The notes beneath the pieces were generated by a model that saw only the letters and a list, made by a program, of their open reading frames with translations, had not been told where the DNA came from and did not search any database. The translations under genes and the position numbers were made by a program. A DNA stretch of 64,000 nt from Ulota crispa (taxonomy: Eukaryota > Streptophyta > Bryopsida > Orthotrichales > Orthotrichaceae): positions 19,564,539 through 19,628,538 of the forward strand of contig OY987248.1 in assembly GCA_963920765.1 (NCBI GenBank), read 5' to 3'. Shown here in pieces: positions 1 to 10,330 of the stretch (within the stretch, counting starts at the first letter, position 1; every line of letters begins with the position of its first letter).

Positions 1-793
1 AATTGTGGAAAGTCATAACTTCTAAATCACAGGCTAGGATCCTCATATTCTTTGGACACGTGAGCGCATGATTTCATTAGCTTTTAAACGACATAAAGCT
101 CGTCACCCAATTTCGCGTGACCAAAATTCTAAAAGACTTACCAGACTACACAAAACAACTCCCAATCTCACCACTTAATCTTCTTCAAGGCTCAGGCAAT
201 CACTCCAAAGTCCAAACGTCTCCTTTGCAAAATAGGGTGGGTTTTGCTAAATATACCGGCATTCGTGAACTCTGGTTGTGATACCATAACGTGCTACAGA
301 AAAAGCATTATTTGGTTCAGCAATAAGAATTTCTGACTTACAGGTTCAAAGGCACGTTGCCATTATTTCAAAAACGTACACCATGATTCTTCAAGTCTGA
401 CTCCAGGGTCGTTTGATTGAATCTGTGACAAATGTGCCTCAAGAAAGGGATTTTTATTGCTATTTTGGTCTTGCAACATGCACCCAAGAATATAAGCAGG
501 TAAGGAACAAAATCATCCATGAGTGCACATTCCTCTAATAATTCTACTAATATTACTTCATTTCATCCAGATTTTGGCAATTTGATGTTTATTGAGAGGG
601 GTATGATATTTTCATCCATTTTTCACCCTATCTATCTTAGTCAATGCCAAAATGAGATAAGGTTGTGGCAAAAACTAGCCTTGAAAAAACTTCTTGTCTC
701 ATGATGTTCCAAGATATCATTTTGGAGGGCAAATGTGACTAGTTTGAGTGTAACATTGCATGCATATGATTTCTAATACGCATTCTCACTTAA
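1..793. other. AT-rich intergenic, nothing recognised
   Basis: No reading frame with a recognisable product, no clear inverted repeat. The sequence runs up to the first TTAA-flanked element. It may be the edge of a gene or of an element outside the window. Confidence 0.4.
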
Positions 794-1019
794 CCCCTAA
801 ACGTCTGAGCGTGCTAGTGCGACCAATATAATACAAGGTGTTTTTCTTGTATTTGGAATTGATTCACACCTTTACTGCATTTGAGATCAACAAAGAAGTT
901 GGAGAACCAATCAAAGTGGTTCTAGTGAGCTACTGGAGATCCCAAATTAAAACTTCTCATTGGTAGCAAATACCAATTATATGGCAATTTTTATACTATG
1001 CCCTATGGTCACGTAAGGG
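794..1019. mobile_element. TTAA-flanked MITE, sub-family a
   Basis: A 226-bp element with TTAA on both sides (790-793 and 1020-1023). Its ends are CCCCTAAACGTC and, read inward from the right, CCCTTACGTGACC. Its interior matches the elements at 5712-5942, 13251-13444 and (reversed) 56552-56774, which share the stretch from 'tacaagg' to 'accaattat'. It carries no coding capacity. TTAA duplication with a CCC start is the signature of piggyBac-like elements; Kolobok elements also use TTAA. Confidence 0.7.
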
Positions 1020-1329
1020 TTAACATTGATGTGGACTTTATTTGTACAATGGATGACAAAACAACAAACTATTGGATGTAAAAAAGCCATGTCTCATTCA
1101 TTGAAAAGAAAATGATCATGGAAACATGGTCCATCATGGAAGACAAAAAAAAATTCACGGAATGTACAAAATATTATTAGACCCAATGTTATCTTTTTTA
1201 CAATTCCCATGAGGGAATCATTACATACTAGCTTATGCAATTTTTGACAATATTACTAAATTTTGTGGGCACTTTGCCACACCAATATAGCAAGCAACCA
1301 TGGTAACTAGCCCATCATTTAACTCTTAA

Positions 1330-2237
1330 CCCTTTTAAGGACCACGCGGCCATATTTTGGTTGCTGGGAGTGATTTTTGACTTGTAGGTTGAAATTGCTC
1401 AATAATTTGGAATTTAGTCTTGAAGTATGCATGTGATCACAAGAATTTTGCATCCATCTAAAAAAATAACAATGCAATTGGGTATGTGAGTTGACAAATA
1501 ATGGTGTTTATACGGCATGGCTTCAAAATATGTATCCAATTTTTGTTAAAGATGGATCAAAGCAACAACACAATACATCAAGTATGCAAGAAGAATGTCA
1601 AATTTCAATTGCACAATTCTAAAAAATTTCAAATTGCTTAAGAAATACGCTTGTATTGTTTTCATATACGATAGTGGTATAATTGCAGTATTTGAAGATT
1701 TACTAAAATGTTGTTGTCATTATGGCTTTAAATTTTGTCATCCTACATGTAAGGCCAATTCTTGATTGTTTTCACCAATCGGATTTTCCAGAATAATTAC
1801 CAAATTTCTTGTAGAACTGATTTAGGATAGCAAAGAAAGTGGGTTTTTTTACCCTTTTTGTCCACTTAGCTACGCCTTGTGATTGCTATTTTTGTCTATT
1901 TTGTGTGAAACTAGTCTTGTTGGAAAGGTGGGAAACCTTGCTTTCTAGAAATGTAAGGCTCTTCTCAATCAAAGCTTGCATGAAAGGTTAACATTCAAAA
2001 CTAAACAAGAATGAAACACAAGAGGTTTTATGCATACGACTCACTCAATCATTATAAAATTTCACCTCCAACGGTAGATCTAGCTGAAATTTTGGTGCTT
2101 TACAATACACAAGGTGTGCTTCCCATTTGTACGATTGGATTATTGAAAATAGGTCTGTATTTGAGTCAATTCCAAATCTAAGCTTATAGCCCCTGTTTTC
2201 AGTGGATTTTGTGAAAATGGGTGTGGTCATTAAAGGG
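1330..2237. mobile_element. TTAA-flanked element nested in a TTAA element
   Basis: A 908-bp element between TTAA at 1326-1329 and TTAA at 2238-2241. The ends are inverted repeats: CCCTTTTAAGGACCACGC on the left and, read inward, CCCTTTAATGACCACACC on the right. The interior has only short frames and no recognisable transposase, so it is non-autonomous or decayed. Confidence 0.65.
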
Positions 2238-2644
2238 TTAAAGGCCCATTGTCCCTATGAGGGACAATTTGGATTTTGGGTAGGCTTGTTCAATTTGGAT
2301 TTTGGGCTATTTATTTGGAGTTTATTTTTGAAAAAAAGTTTTGCAAGGGCTGTGCATGAGTACAATTTTTATTGAAATCATATTCACAATTCAAAAGTTA
2401 ATGATGTTTTGTGTGTTTTTTTTGTTCAAGAGGCAAGCTGAGCATACCAAATGTTGTTGACTGCTCTCAAGGGCCACCACTGAAGGCATGACCCTTCACT
2501 AGAATGTACCAAAAGCATTAGTGTACTAGATGAATTCATTTTTGTATTTAATAAAGACAATAATGATTAAATTACAATAGTGATTAGAGATTTGATTTTT
2601 TTTTCAATATTTTTTCTTGTGGTTTTCAATAAAATTAAAACATT

Positions 2645-2774
2645 CACTACAAGAAAATCAAGGTCAAATTTACAAAAACTTGACAAAGATTGTGACCTAA
2701 TCTATAACATATTGTAGATTAGGTCACAATCTTTGTCAACTTTTTGTAGATTTGACCATGGTTTACTCATAGTG
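2645..2774. mobile_element. CACTA-type MITE, near-perfect hairpin
   Basis: It begins CACTACAAGAAAA, the end typical of plant CACTA (CMC/En-Spm) elements, and ends ...CATAGTG. Inside, two arms (2662-2704 and 2715-2757) pair over 43 bases with two mismatches around a loop of about 10 bases. Flanks are ATT and GTT, a possible 3-bp duplication with one change. Any transcript would form a long hairpin. Confidence 0.65.
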
Positions 2775-3264
2775 GTTCTAAGCTACCAATAGGATTTTCA
2801 ATTTATCAACAAGAACCCTTGGAAATTTGGTTTGCAAAAATCCTTAGTGTAATGAGATTTTCTAGCACATGATTGTAATGCAAGCTCATGAAGGATTGTT
2901 CCAAGACTTTGTTGGCCATGAAAACTTATGGAAATATGCCTAACATGATTTGGAGCATGTTGAACAAATCTCTCCAGCATCCATAGTGCAAAACCTATTC
3001 ACAATATATAGTCAAAGGGACTTGAAAATTTGGAGCAGAGGTCACAAAAACTTTTTGAACTAACTTCAAATTCTCATGTCTCTCAATCCGTATGGTCAAA
3101 CTCCATGAAATTTCCACTATGTCTCTTTGCATATGTCTAATGCAAGATCATACGATCAGATTTGTAAAATTTTAAAAAAAAATTCTTGTTCTTGAGATCA
3201 AATGACTAAAAATGGCAATTTTTAGTGTTTTCAAAAAAATTGGGCTTGGGCCTTTAGGGGTTAA

Positions 3265-3504
3265 CCCCTAAGCTCCACAGGACCTCAAAATGGGGCGTTC
3301 AAAAATGAAAAAGTTCTTGTTTGACTTGTTATAATTTTTCTATTGGTACGGTCAAATCATTTGTCCTTTTCCTTATACTTTGGAGCTTGTCTCACCTACC
3401 ATTCACTACGGCTAGATTTTGTGGATCTTATTTGAGATGACAATTTGATTGGATTGAGTGTGAATGAATTTAAATTTTGATGAATATGAGCTGGGCACTC
3501 AGGG
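3265..3504. mobile_element. TTAA-flanked MITE, sub-family b
   Basis: 240 bp. Left TTAA (3261-3264) is shared with the outer element before it; the right flank is ATTA, a decayed TTAA. Ends are CCCCTAAGCTCC and ...GGGCACTCAGGG. It is a close copy of 23605-23852 in an intron of the small gene, sharing the interior from 'ggacctcaaaatggggcg' onward. Confidence 0.65.
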
Positions 3505-4301
3505 ATTACGGGTTATTACAAGCACCAAACATAGAACCAACAATTAAAATAAAAAATCTGAAAAGCATAACATAAACTTATAAATCAGTGAGCGTCACAC
3601 ACAATAATGGAAGATTCCCGGTTTCAGTTTGATCCATTCATCAGCACAGTGACAGAAATGGGGGAACATTAAGTTACTCCCGGAATCCCTCTCCCATCCT
3701 TATCATTCAGACTGTATCAGATCAGTAAAACCACTCCCAGGAAACTAGTCGTTGAGTTCCTTGAGTTACTGGGAGTTTTCTACACCGTAATGCTCAATTT
3801 GGAGGGGCTTCCGTAATCGGGCATTACAAAATTTTCATTCGACCTCAATTTTCATTCTTGAATTTTTATCTAAACCTACTTATGATTTATGTCGAATAAT
3901 GCATTCGTCGTCGGGCATTGCGGGAAAAAAAACGCCTCCTCGTCGGGCTCCGCCCTCCTCGTTGTCATTTTTCTTCCCACAATGCCCTCCTCCTTGAGCA
4001 TTGCCCTATACATAATCCCTTCTTGCCAATCCCCGTATAGCAAGATCCATTCCCACTTCCCAGTCCTCTGAAACCCCGAATGTCCGCAAACGGCATAAAC
4101 GAAATCTTCGATCAAGTGATCAAGTCTCTCCAAAGATGTACACTTGTGCAGTACCATGCGTAACAACTGACTCCTAGTAAGTTACTCGTATGACCTTGAA
4201 TCCTAAAGATGCTTTGAAATATTCCACACAGCCGGTACAATGAATATAAACATAAATACTGCTCAACTGCGAAATTGATATTTTAAGATACCACCCATAT
4301 T
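3505..4301. other. Intergenic, nothing recognised
   Basis: Slightly GC-richer patch at 3900-4150 with overlapping short frames on both strands (such as a 96-codon minus frame). No domain or splice pattern supports a gene. It may be a fragment of a host gene or promoter. Confidence 0.35.
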
Positions 4302-4609
4302 CTACACCAAATAGTGCATTTAGGTTGCCCCACACTAATTCCTTGACATTTTATATTATTTAAATACTGAATGTTGTTAGAGTTATTTTCAGCAATAATT
4401 ATCGCAATAAGTAACTTTCAAAGATCGTGGCAACAACAACATAATTGCAGAAAGACAAATTAACTGCGTCCAAGTTGTAAACTATGTAAAATCCTAATAT
4501 TAAAAGAGTTACATGCACCTCTAGATGATCAAACCATGAGTCATGAGGTAACTTTTCATGATAAGGCAACCCAATTGTTAAGACAACCTAAATACACTAT
4601 TTGGTGTAG
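4302..4609. mobile_element. MITE with CTACACCAAATAGTG ends, copy 1
   Basis: 308 bp with perfect 15-bp inverted ends (CTACACCAAATAGTG / CACTATTTGGTGTAG), extending imperfectly to about 30 bp around 'cattTAGGTTG'. Two more copies lie at 12477-12779 and 28966-29190. The target duplication is not clear, so the superfamily is undecided. Confidence 0.65.
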
Positions 4610-4734
4610 GTTACATAAGGGAATAGATTTCAAAACCCACCTTGTTGAATCCTAGAGGTTTGCTCACAAGGGATGGCCGGTGTGTTGAGGATTGTGTTTG
4701 AGCAATCACGTACTCTTACCCGTGACTTGATTAA

Positions 4735-5661
4735 CCCCTAAAGGATTGTTTGTCTGTTCGAGGGACAAATGGGTTTTGGGCATGTACCTATGGTTAAACT
4801 ATTTTGTGCAATTTTTTGAAACTTTTAGTGTAGGTGGGGAATTCAAAGATCTATATGGACATCTAATTTTTTCTTCATTTTGACATTTGATGAAGAAATT
4901 ATGCATGATTTTATGAAAATTTGGGGAGGACTGCCCATCTGGGTAGCCTAATTTTTTTTTTTTAAATTACATTTTTTGAATTTTGTTTTTTGTATTGGTT
5001 CTTTAGATTTTTTTATATGTGAGAAGCTTTGAATTGTTCAATTTCAATCAATGAGATCAAAGTTATGAGGTGTTTTTGTTTGCGGGTAGTTAGGGATTCT
5101 CTACTCAAAAATAAACTTTGAAGTCCTTTATTTTACTCAATTTTCATTATTTTGGAAAGAAAACTAAACCAAAAGAAGTAGATTGTTCATTGCAACATTA
5201 CAACCATTGAAATTTGTATTTTTCATTTCAATAATTAAATTCTTTACAATTTAGTGATTTGACTCATTCTCTACTTCTTTTTACTTACTACTTTTTCCCA
5301 TGTGTTGTATAGTTCCAATTGATTTAAAAATTCTCCCACACATAACTAACTTGATCTCCTACATGGGAAAAAAAACCTCAACTTTGCGTAGAGTAGTTTT
5401 TTTGATATAAGAGTGGTCAAAGACTTCTGAAATTTCTAGGCAGTAGGGAAAAAAACTTCTTTTTTGCACTTCAAATGTAAATATCTCACTCCCCTCCATC
5501 TAAATTGACTTGATTTTTTCCCACAAGTTCCTTTGGTAGTCTAGAGCAAGATCCTACGACTGTACTTTTAAATAACTAATTTTCCTATTTTTCTACTCAT
5601 TCTCCCAGAAGTGGTACTTATCAATGACTTTAACAAAAAAAAAGGCTCAGTTCTTTAGGGG
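4735..5661. mobile_element. TTAA-flanked element, 927 bp
   Basis: Left TTAA is 4731-4734; the right flank is TTGA, a one-base change. Ends are CCCCTAAAGGATTG and, inward from the right, CCCCTAAAGAACTG. Its 4946-5100 part resembles one arm of the large foldback at 10331-11057, and its right part resembles 22122-22340 reversed. No coding capacity seen. Confidence 0.65.
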
Positions 5662-5711
5662 TTGACAGACAAAGATAACTAGGTGAAAAAAATGCTTGTA
5701 TTTTCTATTAA

Positions 5712-5942
5712 CCCTTAAAGGACCAAGGAGCCCTTTGCGGCCAATATAGTATTTAATGTTTTCTTGTATTTGGAATGCATCCACACCTTTACTACATTTG
5801 AGATCAACAAAGAAGTTAGGATATAGATCAATGCGGTTCTAGTGAGCTAGTCAAGATCCCAAATTAAAACTTTTTATTGGTAGCAAATGCCAATTATACG
5901 GTAGCATATTCACTGTGTAATACGTAGAGCGGTCTTTTAGGG
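5712..5942. mobile_element. TTAA-flanked MITE, sub-family a
   Basis: 231 bp with intact TTAA on both sides (5708-5711, 5943-5946). Ends CCCTTAAAGGACC and ...GGTCTTTTAGGG are inverted. The matching empty site is TTAA at 19884-19887. Interior matches 794-1019. Confidence 0.75.
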
Positions 5943-6009
5943 TTAACATCTATATCCAAATCTTGAGAAGGTTTATTATGGCTCTGCACCAAAGGTAAGA
6001 GGGATTGTA

Positions 6010-6427
6010 AGGTAGACATACCCATTCTCAAGCATTTTAGGGTTTGGGGTACCCCAAGGTCTTGGAAGATTCAGGAGAAAAATTCATAAGGTTAGCCTTT
6101 CAACAAGTTGTCATGGGACATAATTTTTGTAAAAAAAGGTATTGTGTAAATGTTTTATATTAAAGGGTAAAGTTACAACTCATAGAATCCCTATTAGCAG
6201 CTCTAAACGAACTTTGAAATTGTTTGGATGTGTTCCTATAATGGCACTTGATGGTCCCAATCCCAACCCTCTCAAACTCTCCCAAAGCAATTTAGAAACT
6301 ATCATGTGACAAGATTTGCTTGTGCAAACAACATTCACTGCTCCACTTTGGATTCAATAGTGTATGGTGAAACCCTCAAAAGTAGGGTGCGGATTTAGAA
6401 CCCCCTTGGGATTGAATATGTTTACCT
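6010..6427. mobile_element. TA-flanked MITE, AGGTAG/ACATACCC ends
   Basis: 418 bp with TA on both sides (6008-6009, 6428-6429). Left end AGGTAGACATACCCATTC; right end read inward AGGTAAACATATTCAATC. The end resembles that of the pogo-type element at 48480-53004. A second, right-truncated copy lies at 29191-29565; both contain 'gatggtcccaatcccaacc'. Confidence 0.6.
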
Positions 6428-6585
6428 TAGTGACAAAAACGACACAAAGCTGCTTTTTCTTGTTTGTGGAGTGTTACGAACCAATTCTCCTCTCGTGCAG
6501 TAATTCTTCCTAAGTGTTGCAGATTGCTTGTTTTTGGTGATAGGAAAGAAAATTTTAGGGTTCAAGGGTTTAGGGAGTGTGATTA

Positions 6586-6798
6586 AGGTAAGAGGTTCTA
6601 ATTCCAATCAGGCTCTAATTCTGATCAGCTCTAGGAACATTTGACATTTTACAAGAAATATCTATTACTATCATTGATGAGTTATATGCTAAGCCTACCT
6701 AACTCATCAATGACAGTAATAGATATTTCGTGTAAAATGTCAGATATTCCTAAAGCTAATGGGAATTAGAGCCTCATCAGAACTAGAACCTCTTACCT
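6586..6798. mobile_element. TA-flanked palindromic MITE
   Basis: 213 bp, almost entirely self-complementary: the arm from 6586 pairs with the arm ending 6798 around a short centre near 6690. Ends AGGTAAGAGGTTCTA / TAGAACCTCTTACCT with TA at 6584-6585 and 6799-6800. TA duplication and the AGGT end suggest a Tc1/mariner/pogo-type MITE. Confidence 0.7.
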
Positions 6799-7139
6799 TA
6801 GAGCATCATCAATGTGTGCACTAGGAATGGGTTGGTCCTGCATTTCTCTAGGTGGGGGCCACTTTAACGGGAACTATAAGTACTTTTAGGGCTCTAACGT
6901 TGCTACTGGAACGGAAACGTCGGACGCGACCCCGTTAAAACCACCTCCTAGAGCGGCATATTGTCTCGTTTTCCCATGCCCCAGCTCGTTTTCCCGTGCC
7001 CCAGCTTGTTTTCCCAATGCGTATTGCATTTGCTGACGGAGTGACACGTTGCTTGTGATGGCCTACAATAGCTTGCAATTGCTTGCAATTTCCCAACAAC
7101 AACTTGCAAGTACTTACATTCTTCTACTACCGTGCTTGA
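6799..7139. other. Intergenic with a short tandem repeat
   Basis: Between the palindromic MITE and a GC-rich island. It holds almost three tandem 20-bp units at 6965-7020 (units start at 6965, 6985, 7005; core CTCGTTTTCCC.TGCCCCAG). A 'gagcatc' end-like motif near 6803 has no partner that I can pair. Confidence 0.5.
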
Positions 7140-7640
7140 ATTTGTAACAAAAATTGTTTCAACATTGGAAAGATCTAGCAGATGAAAGAAACTGCAGAAA
7201 GTTATGCAGGATCGGCTACTTCAGAGTCCCGTTCACAGTGTGCACATTGATGTGCGACCACAAGCAATTTATCAACTTGTTTGGAGACAAAAGCGAGGGC
7301 AAGCGAGGGTTGTGGATGACACGTGGGCCAATCGTGTTGGTCGCAGAGAGTGGGGGAGGACTTCGTTGGTCCCTCGGTTCCGCCCGTCCGGAGCAGTGGA
7401 TCGGAAGAGTTCCATGGGCAGCGAGCGAGGGTGAGGCCAGTGTTGGTCTGTGGAACTGGAGGCCCTTGTGGGAGGTGGCGAGAACCGGATAGAAAAGCTC
7501 CACTCCCCCTCAAAGGCCGCCTTTCCGAACTGAGCATCTGAGTGATCTGAGACCATCCCCATTCCCCAACTAGCAATCTCTCCAATGACGTTAGTCGGCG
7601 TTTCCTCAAGACTACTAGACTTCCATTGGTATCGGTACAA
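7140..7640. other. GC-rich island without a recognisable gene
   Basis: Composition jumps well above the neighbouring DNA and several overlapping open frames appear in many frames on both strands (up to 135 codons on the minus strand), which is what GC-rich non-coding sequence gives. No conserved domain or splice pattern is recognisable. It could be a captured gene fragment, a decayed exon or a promoter CpG-rich region. Confidence 0.35.
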
Positions 7641-7701
7641 GGGGATTTTCAGAGTTCTCCCTACTTTTGCAAAGTAAGATCTTGTTGGTTAGTCTTCGTT
7701 A

Positions 7702-8344
7702 GAGCATCTGCACCCTTGCAAATAACCTGGAGCATTCAAAAGCGTGCATTCACAATCATGGGCTTGCTCTAATCTTTGATGTCCCACTCTCGCATGAATG
7801 ACGCTATTTTGTGAGCGTAGAATGGTGAGCCTGTGAGCGGTGAGCCAAGGTTTGGTGAGCAAGAATCAATTTTGATCTCAAAATTATTGAATTTTTTTTT
7901 TATAAAAGTTGTTAGAAAATAGGGGTTTAGAATGTATAATTATAAGGCCCTATGTACACAACTATAGATGAAATTGAGTATTTTGAAAAAAAACCTTTGC
8001 TCACGGCTCATGGCTCACGGCTCATGGATTCCTGCTCACAAAACAACATTCCCCACTCTTGCACTTAAGAAGGTACAAGCAAGCAGAGAGAGCGTATCAT
8101 GGAGGATAAGTCTTAAGCTTCAACCATGGGCATCTTGTGTCAATCAATCAACAAGCTTTGATTGTCCTCAATTTGGGAGCACTAATAATTCATTGAACCC
8201 TATTCATTTCAATCCTTGAGCTACAATTGAGCAAGCCTTGTCTTGTATAGGGCGTTGGCATGTTTCCAATGAAGCAAGTCAAACAAATCTACGGTGCCAA
8301 GTGCTTTTGCAGGGTTGTTGAGCATGTGTGGGTACGGATGCACT
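7702..8344. mobile_element. MITE with GAGCATCTGCACCC-like ends
   Basis: The left end GAGCATCTGCACCC and the right end read inward, AGTGCATCCGTACCC, form an imperfect inverted repeat. It encloses another repeat with GTGAGC ends at 7807-8043. Ends of this kind (GAGCATC...) are common in plant MITEs; similar ones occur at 26989-27616 and 11861-12254. Boundaries are approximate. Confidence 0.4.
7807..8043. mobile_element. Repeat with TTTTGTGAGC ends, copy 1
   Basis: 237 bp with inverted ends TTTTGTGAGC / GCTCACAAAA. The ends contain tandem GTGAGC/GCTCAYGG units. A longer, interrupted copy fills much of the second intron of the small gene (23427-24386). Both share 'ataaggccctat' near the right side. 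Non-coding. Confidence 0.55.
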
Positions 8345-8760
8345 TAGGGGGGGTCGATACTAGAATTTTTGCCAAAACATATGTTTTTCAATAACAAGTA
8401 TGAAATTTGGAATAACCAATCATGTCATTGAAATTGTTTCTCCTATTTATTCTATAATACTAGGAAGGGTTGGATTTTGAGAATTGTTTTGGTTTTTGGA
8501 ATCCCATTTATTAAGCCTCTCTCCTTGTCATGAAAAAAGACAAAATGGCATATAGCATAATAAAAAAAAAGTCAAATTTTTTTTTGGTTTTGATTTTAAA
8601 TATGACATGTTTATTACCCAAGAGTTCTATCTTTGAGTAGAAGTTCTAGTCTTAATGTTTATTATTGATTTTCATTCATTCTCACTATGCAAGTGCCTAA
8701 AGCAACATCAAATCACATTCTTCAATTATGATAATAAAAAATTACCAAGCTTTTCTATGG
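8345..8760. other. AT-rich intergenic, nothing recognised
   Basis: No frame, inverted repeat or copy elsewhere in the window that I could find. Confidence 0.4.
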
Positions 8761-8937
8761 CACTAGAAGAAAACATGTCCTAAACAATTAGTTCACAACA
8801 ATTACAAATGTCCTAAACAACTATACAATGACTCAATTTCAATCATTTAGAACATTCACTATTGTTGTAAACTAATTGTTTAAGACATCTGCAGTTGTTG
8901 TAGATCCATCATTTAGGGCATGATTTCTTCTAGAGTG
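8761..8937. mobile_element. CACT-ended foldback MITE
   Basis: 177 bp. Left end CACTAGAAGAAAACATG; right end read inward CACTCTAGAAGAAATCATG. Inner arms around 'aacaattagtt' also pair. The CACT start suggests a CACTA relative; no clear 3-bp duplication. Confidence 0.5.
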
Positions 8938-9034
8938 GTTTTGTTTTTGTTTTTATTCCATTTTGGCAAGTTAGGAAGTCTGCAATTAAACTCAATAAGT
9001 GGCAGCCCCTCCAAGGTTGGTTTATTGTTCATGT

Positions 9035-9037
<3 letters not shown>

Positions 9038-9067
<30 letters not shown>
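9038..9067. repeat. Poly-T tract (30 T)
   Basis: Uninterrupted run of T. Could be the 5' side of a reverse-oriented retroposed sequence, but no SINE or LINE body is recognisable next to it. Confidence 0.9.
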
Positions 9068-9070
<3 letters not shown>

Positions 9071-9307
9071 CATTCTTTTAACCTTCTCTATAAACTTTCG
9101 TGTGCTTCTTTAGGATTGAAGCTTTACTATTATTAAAGCTCCAACCTTGATTCTTCATCCTAGAGCAACACATGCTTAAACGAACATTCAAGAACCTACA
9201 TGAACACTTGATCTTGATATTTACTAATTTGTATTTGCTAGAGCTGGATCTGATTGACCACATATCAAGAAAACAAGGGTAATATTGTGGTGCAAGTATT
9301 GATTCAC

Positions 9308-9309
<2 letters not shown>

Positions 9310-9375
<66 letters not shown>
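9310..9375. repeat. (AT)n microsatellite
   Basis: About 33 uninterrupted AT dinucleotides. It explains the open frames rich in alternating Ile-Tyr that run across it on the minus strand; those are not genes. Confidence 0.95.
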
Positions 9376-9380
<5 letters not shown>

Positions 9381-9462
9381 ATCCACATGCACCATATAGT
9401 TGTTGATGAAAATTGTGAAAGACACAATTATCGTGAGAAGCAATATGGTTAGTGTTGGCAAG

Positions 9463-9751
9463 CAGGGCTTTTTTTTGGCTTTTTGGAGCCAGATTGCACC
9501 CAAAAAATGTGGCTAAAAAGCATTGAAAAAATGGCAAAAAATCTGGATGATTTTGCCACAAGGCTTCAATTTTTTTAATAAATTGGATGAAATTGTCATA
9601 TTGTGGATAAAAACCAAATTATAGACATATAATATGTATTAATGTGATATTTTCTATCCAATATGTGGATGAATGTTGAAATTTGGAGCACCACTATAAC
9701 ATTTTAAATAGCCACCTTCACATTTCTTAAAAAATGAAAAAAAAAGCATTG
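9463..9751. mobile_element. hAT-type MITE, copy 1
   Basis: 289 bp with a perfect 8-bp duplication TTGGCAAG on both sides (9455-9462 and 9752-9759). The left end is CAGGGCTTTTTTTTGG, the right end is a run of A followed by GCATTG. An 8-bp duplication with a CAGGG start is the hAT signature. The sister copy is at 29973-30258; both share 'ttttctatccaatatgtggatga'-like sequence in the centre. No coding capacity. Confidence 0.8.
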
Positions 9752-9833
9752 TTGGCAAGTAAAGCATTGAACCTGCCATGGTACTAATATAGTCTACATC
9801 ATGAGAGGTTTGTTTGGCTAAGTGCTTGTTTAA

Positions 9834-10207
9834 TCCTTGAGTGCCAAGTTGGTCATTGTGGCTGCCTCTCTCATGTAGCCCTACAATGATGTGGTGGTGA
9901 TGTGCCTACACAATTTAATATTGTTTTCAAAAGTACAAAAGTAAACAATACGTGCTGTTCTCATGGAAATTGGAAGAAGGAAAGCATGGGACTTAAGTCA
10001 CCTAACATTGTGTTTGAAATCTCCGTATAGTTTGGATTACCTAAAATTATGAGTGTATTTGGTGAGGTTGTTTTTTGCCTTCAATGATGGACTATGTATA
10101 TATGATCACTTCTATAAACAAATTAGGTGGAAAATGGCTTTCCTCATCCTTAAAAGCATTTTTTTCCATGCATTAGACAAAACCTGTCCGCTTGGGCGTT
10201 TAGGGGG
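9834..10207. mobile_element. TTAA-flanked element, 374 bp
   Basis: TTAA at 9830-9833 and 10208-10211. Left end TCCTTGAGTGCCAAG, right end read inward CCCCCTAAACGCCCAAG, an imperfect inverted repeat with the GAGTGCC/ACGCCC motif seen in the other TTAA elements. Non-coding. Confidence 0.6.
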
Positions 10208-10330
10208 TTAACCTTAATTGGTCAAGAAATGCTTTTTCCTTGGAAATGAATGCTTTGACTATCTAAGCACATCATTTTGAAATGGCCAACATTTGGGACT
10301 ATTTAGTGACTTTTGAGTAAGCAACCACAA

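Larger units (their letters stand above)
1323..3260. mobile_element. TTAA-flanked element, outer host of a nested copy
   Basis: The right end reads ...GGGCCTTTAGGGG followed by TTAA (3261-3264). The left end, TTAA at 1319-1322 then CTC, is cut off by another TTAA element (1330-2237); resuming after it, the sequence reads TTAAAGGCCCATTG, which matches the right end read inward (CCCCTAAAGGCCCAAG). I infer an element of about 1 kb into whose terminal repeat the inner element jumped. It also contains a CACTA-type hairpin at 2645-2774. No transposase is visible. Confidence 0.5.
4628..5990. repeat. Dispersed repeat interrupted by two TTAA elements
   Basis: Segments 4628-4734, 5662-5711 and 5943-5990, read in order, match the reverse complement of the uninterrupted sequence at about 19838-20045. 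The two interruptions are TTAA elements 4735-5661 and 5712-5942, and each sits where the intact copy has TTAA. The repeat itself is unclassified; a weak tRNA B-box-like stretch in the other copy leaves a SINE origin possible but unproven. Confidence 0.6.

Noticed and set aside
7202-7609. Frames of up to 135 codons in the GC-rich island
   Set aside because: Several overlapping frames on both strands are equally open and none shows a domain or splice context.
9078-9561. Minus-strand frames of 67-141 codons with long Ile-Tyr runs
   Set aside because: Translation of the AT microsatellite at 9310-9375.
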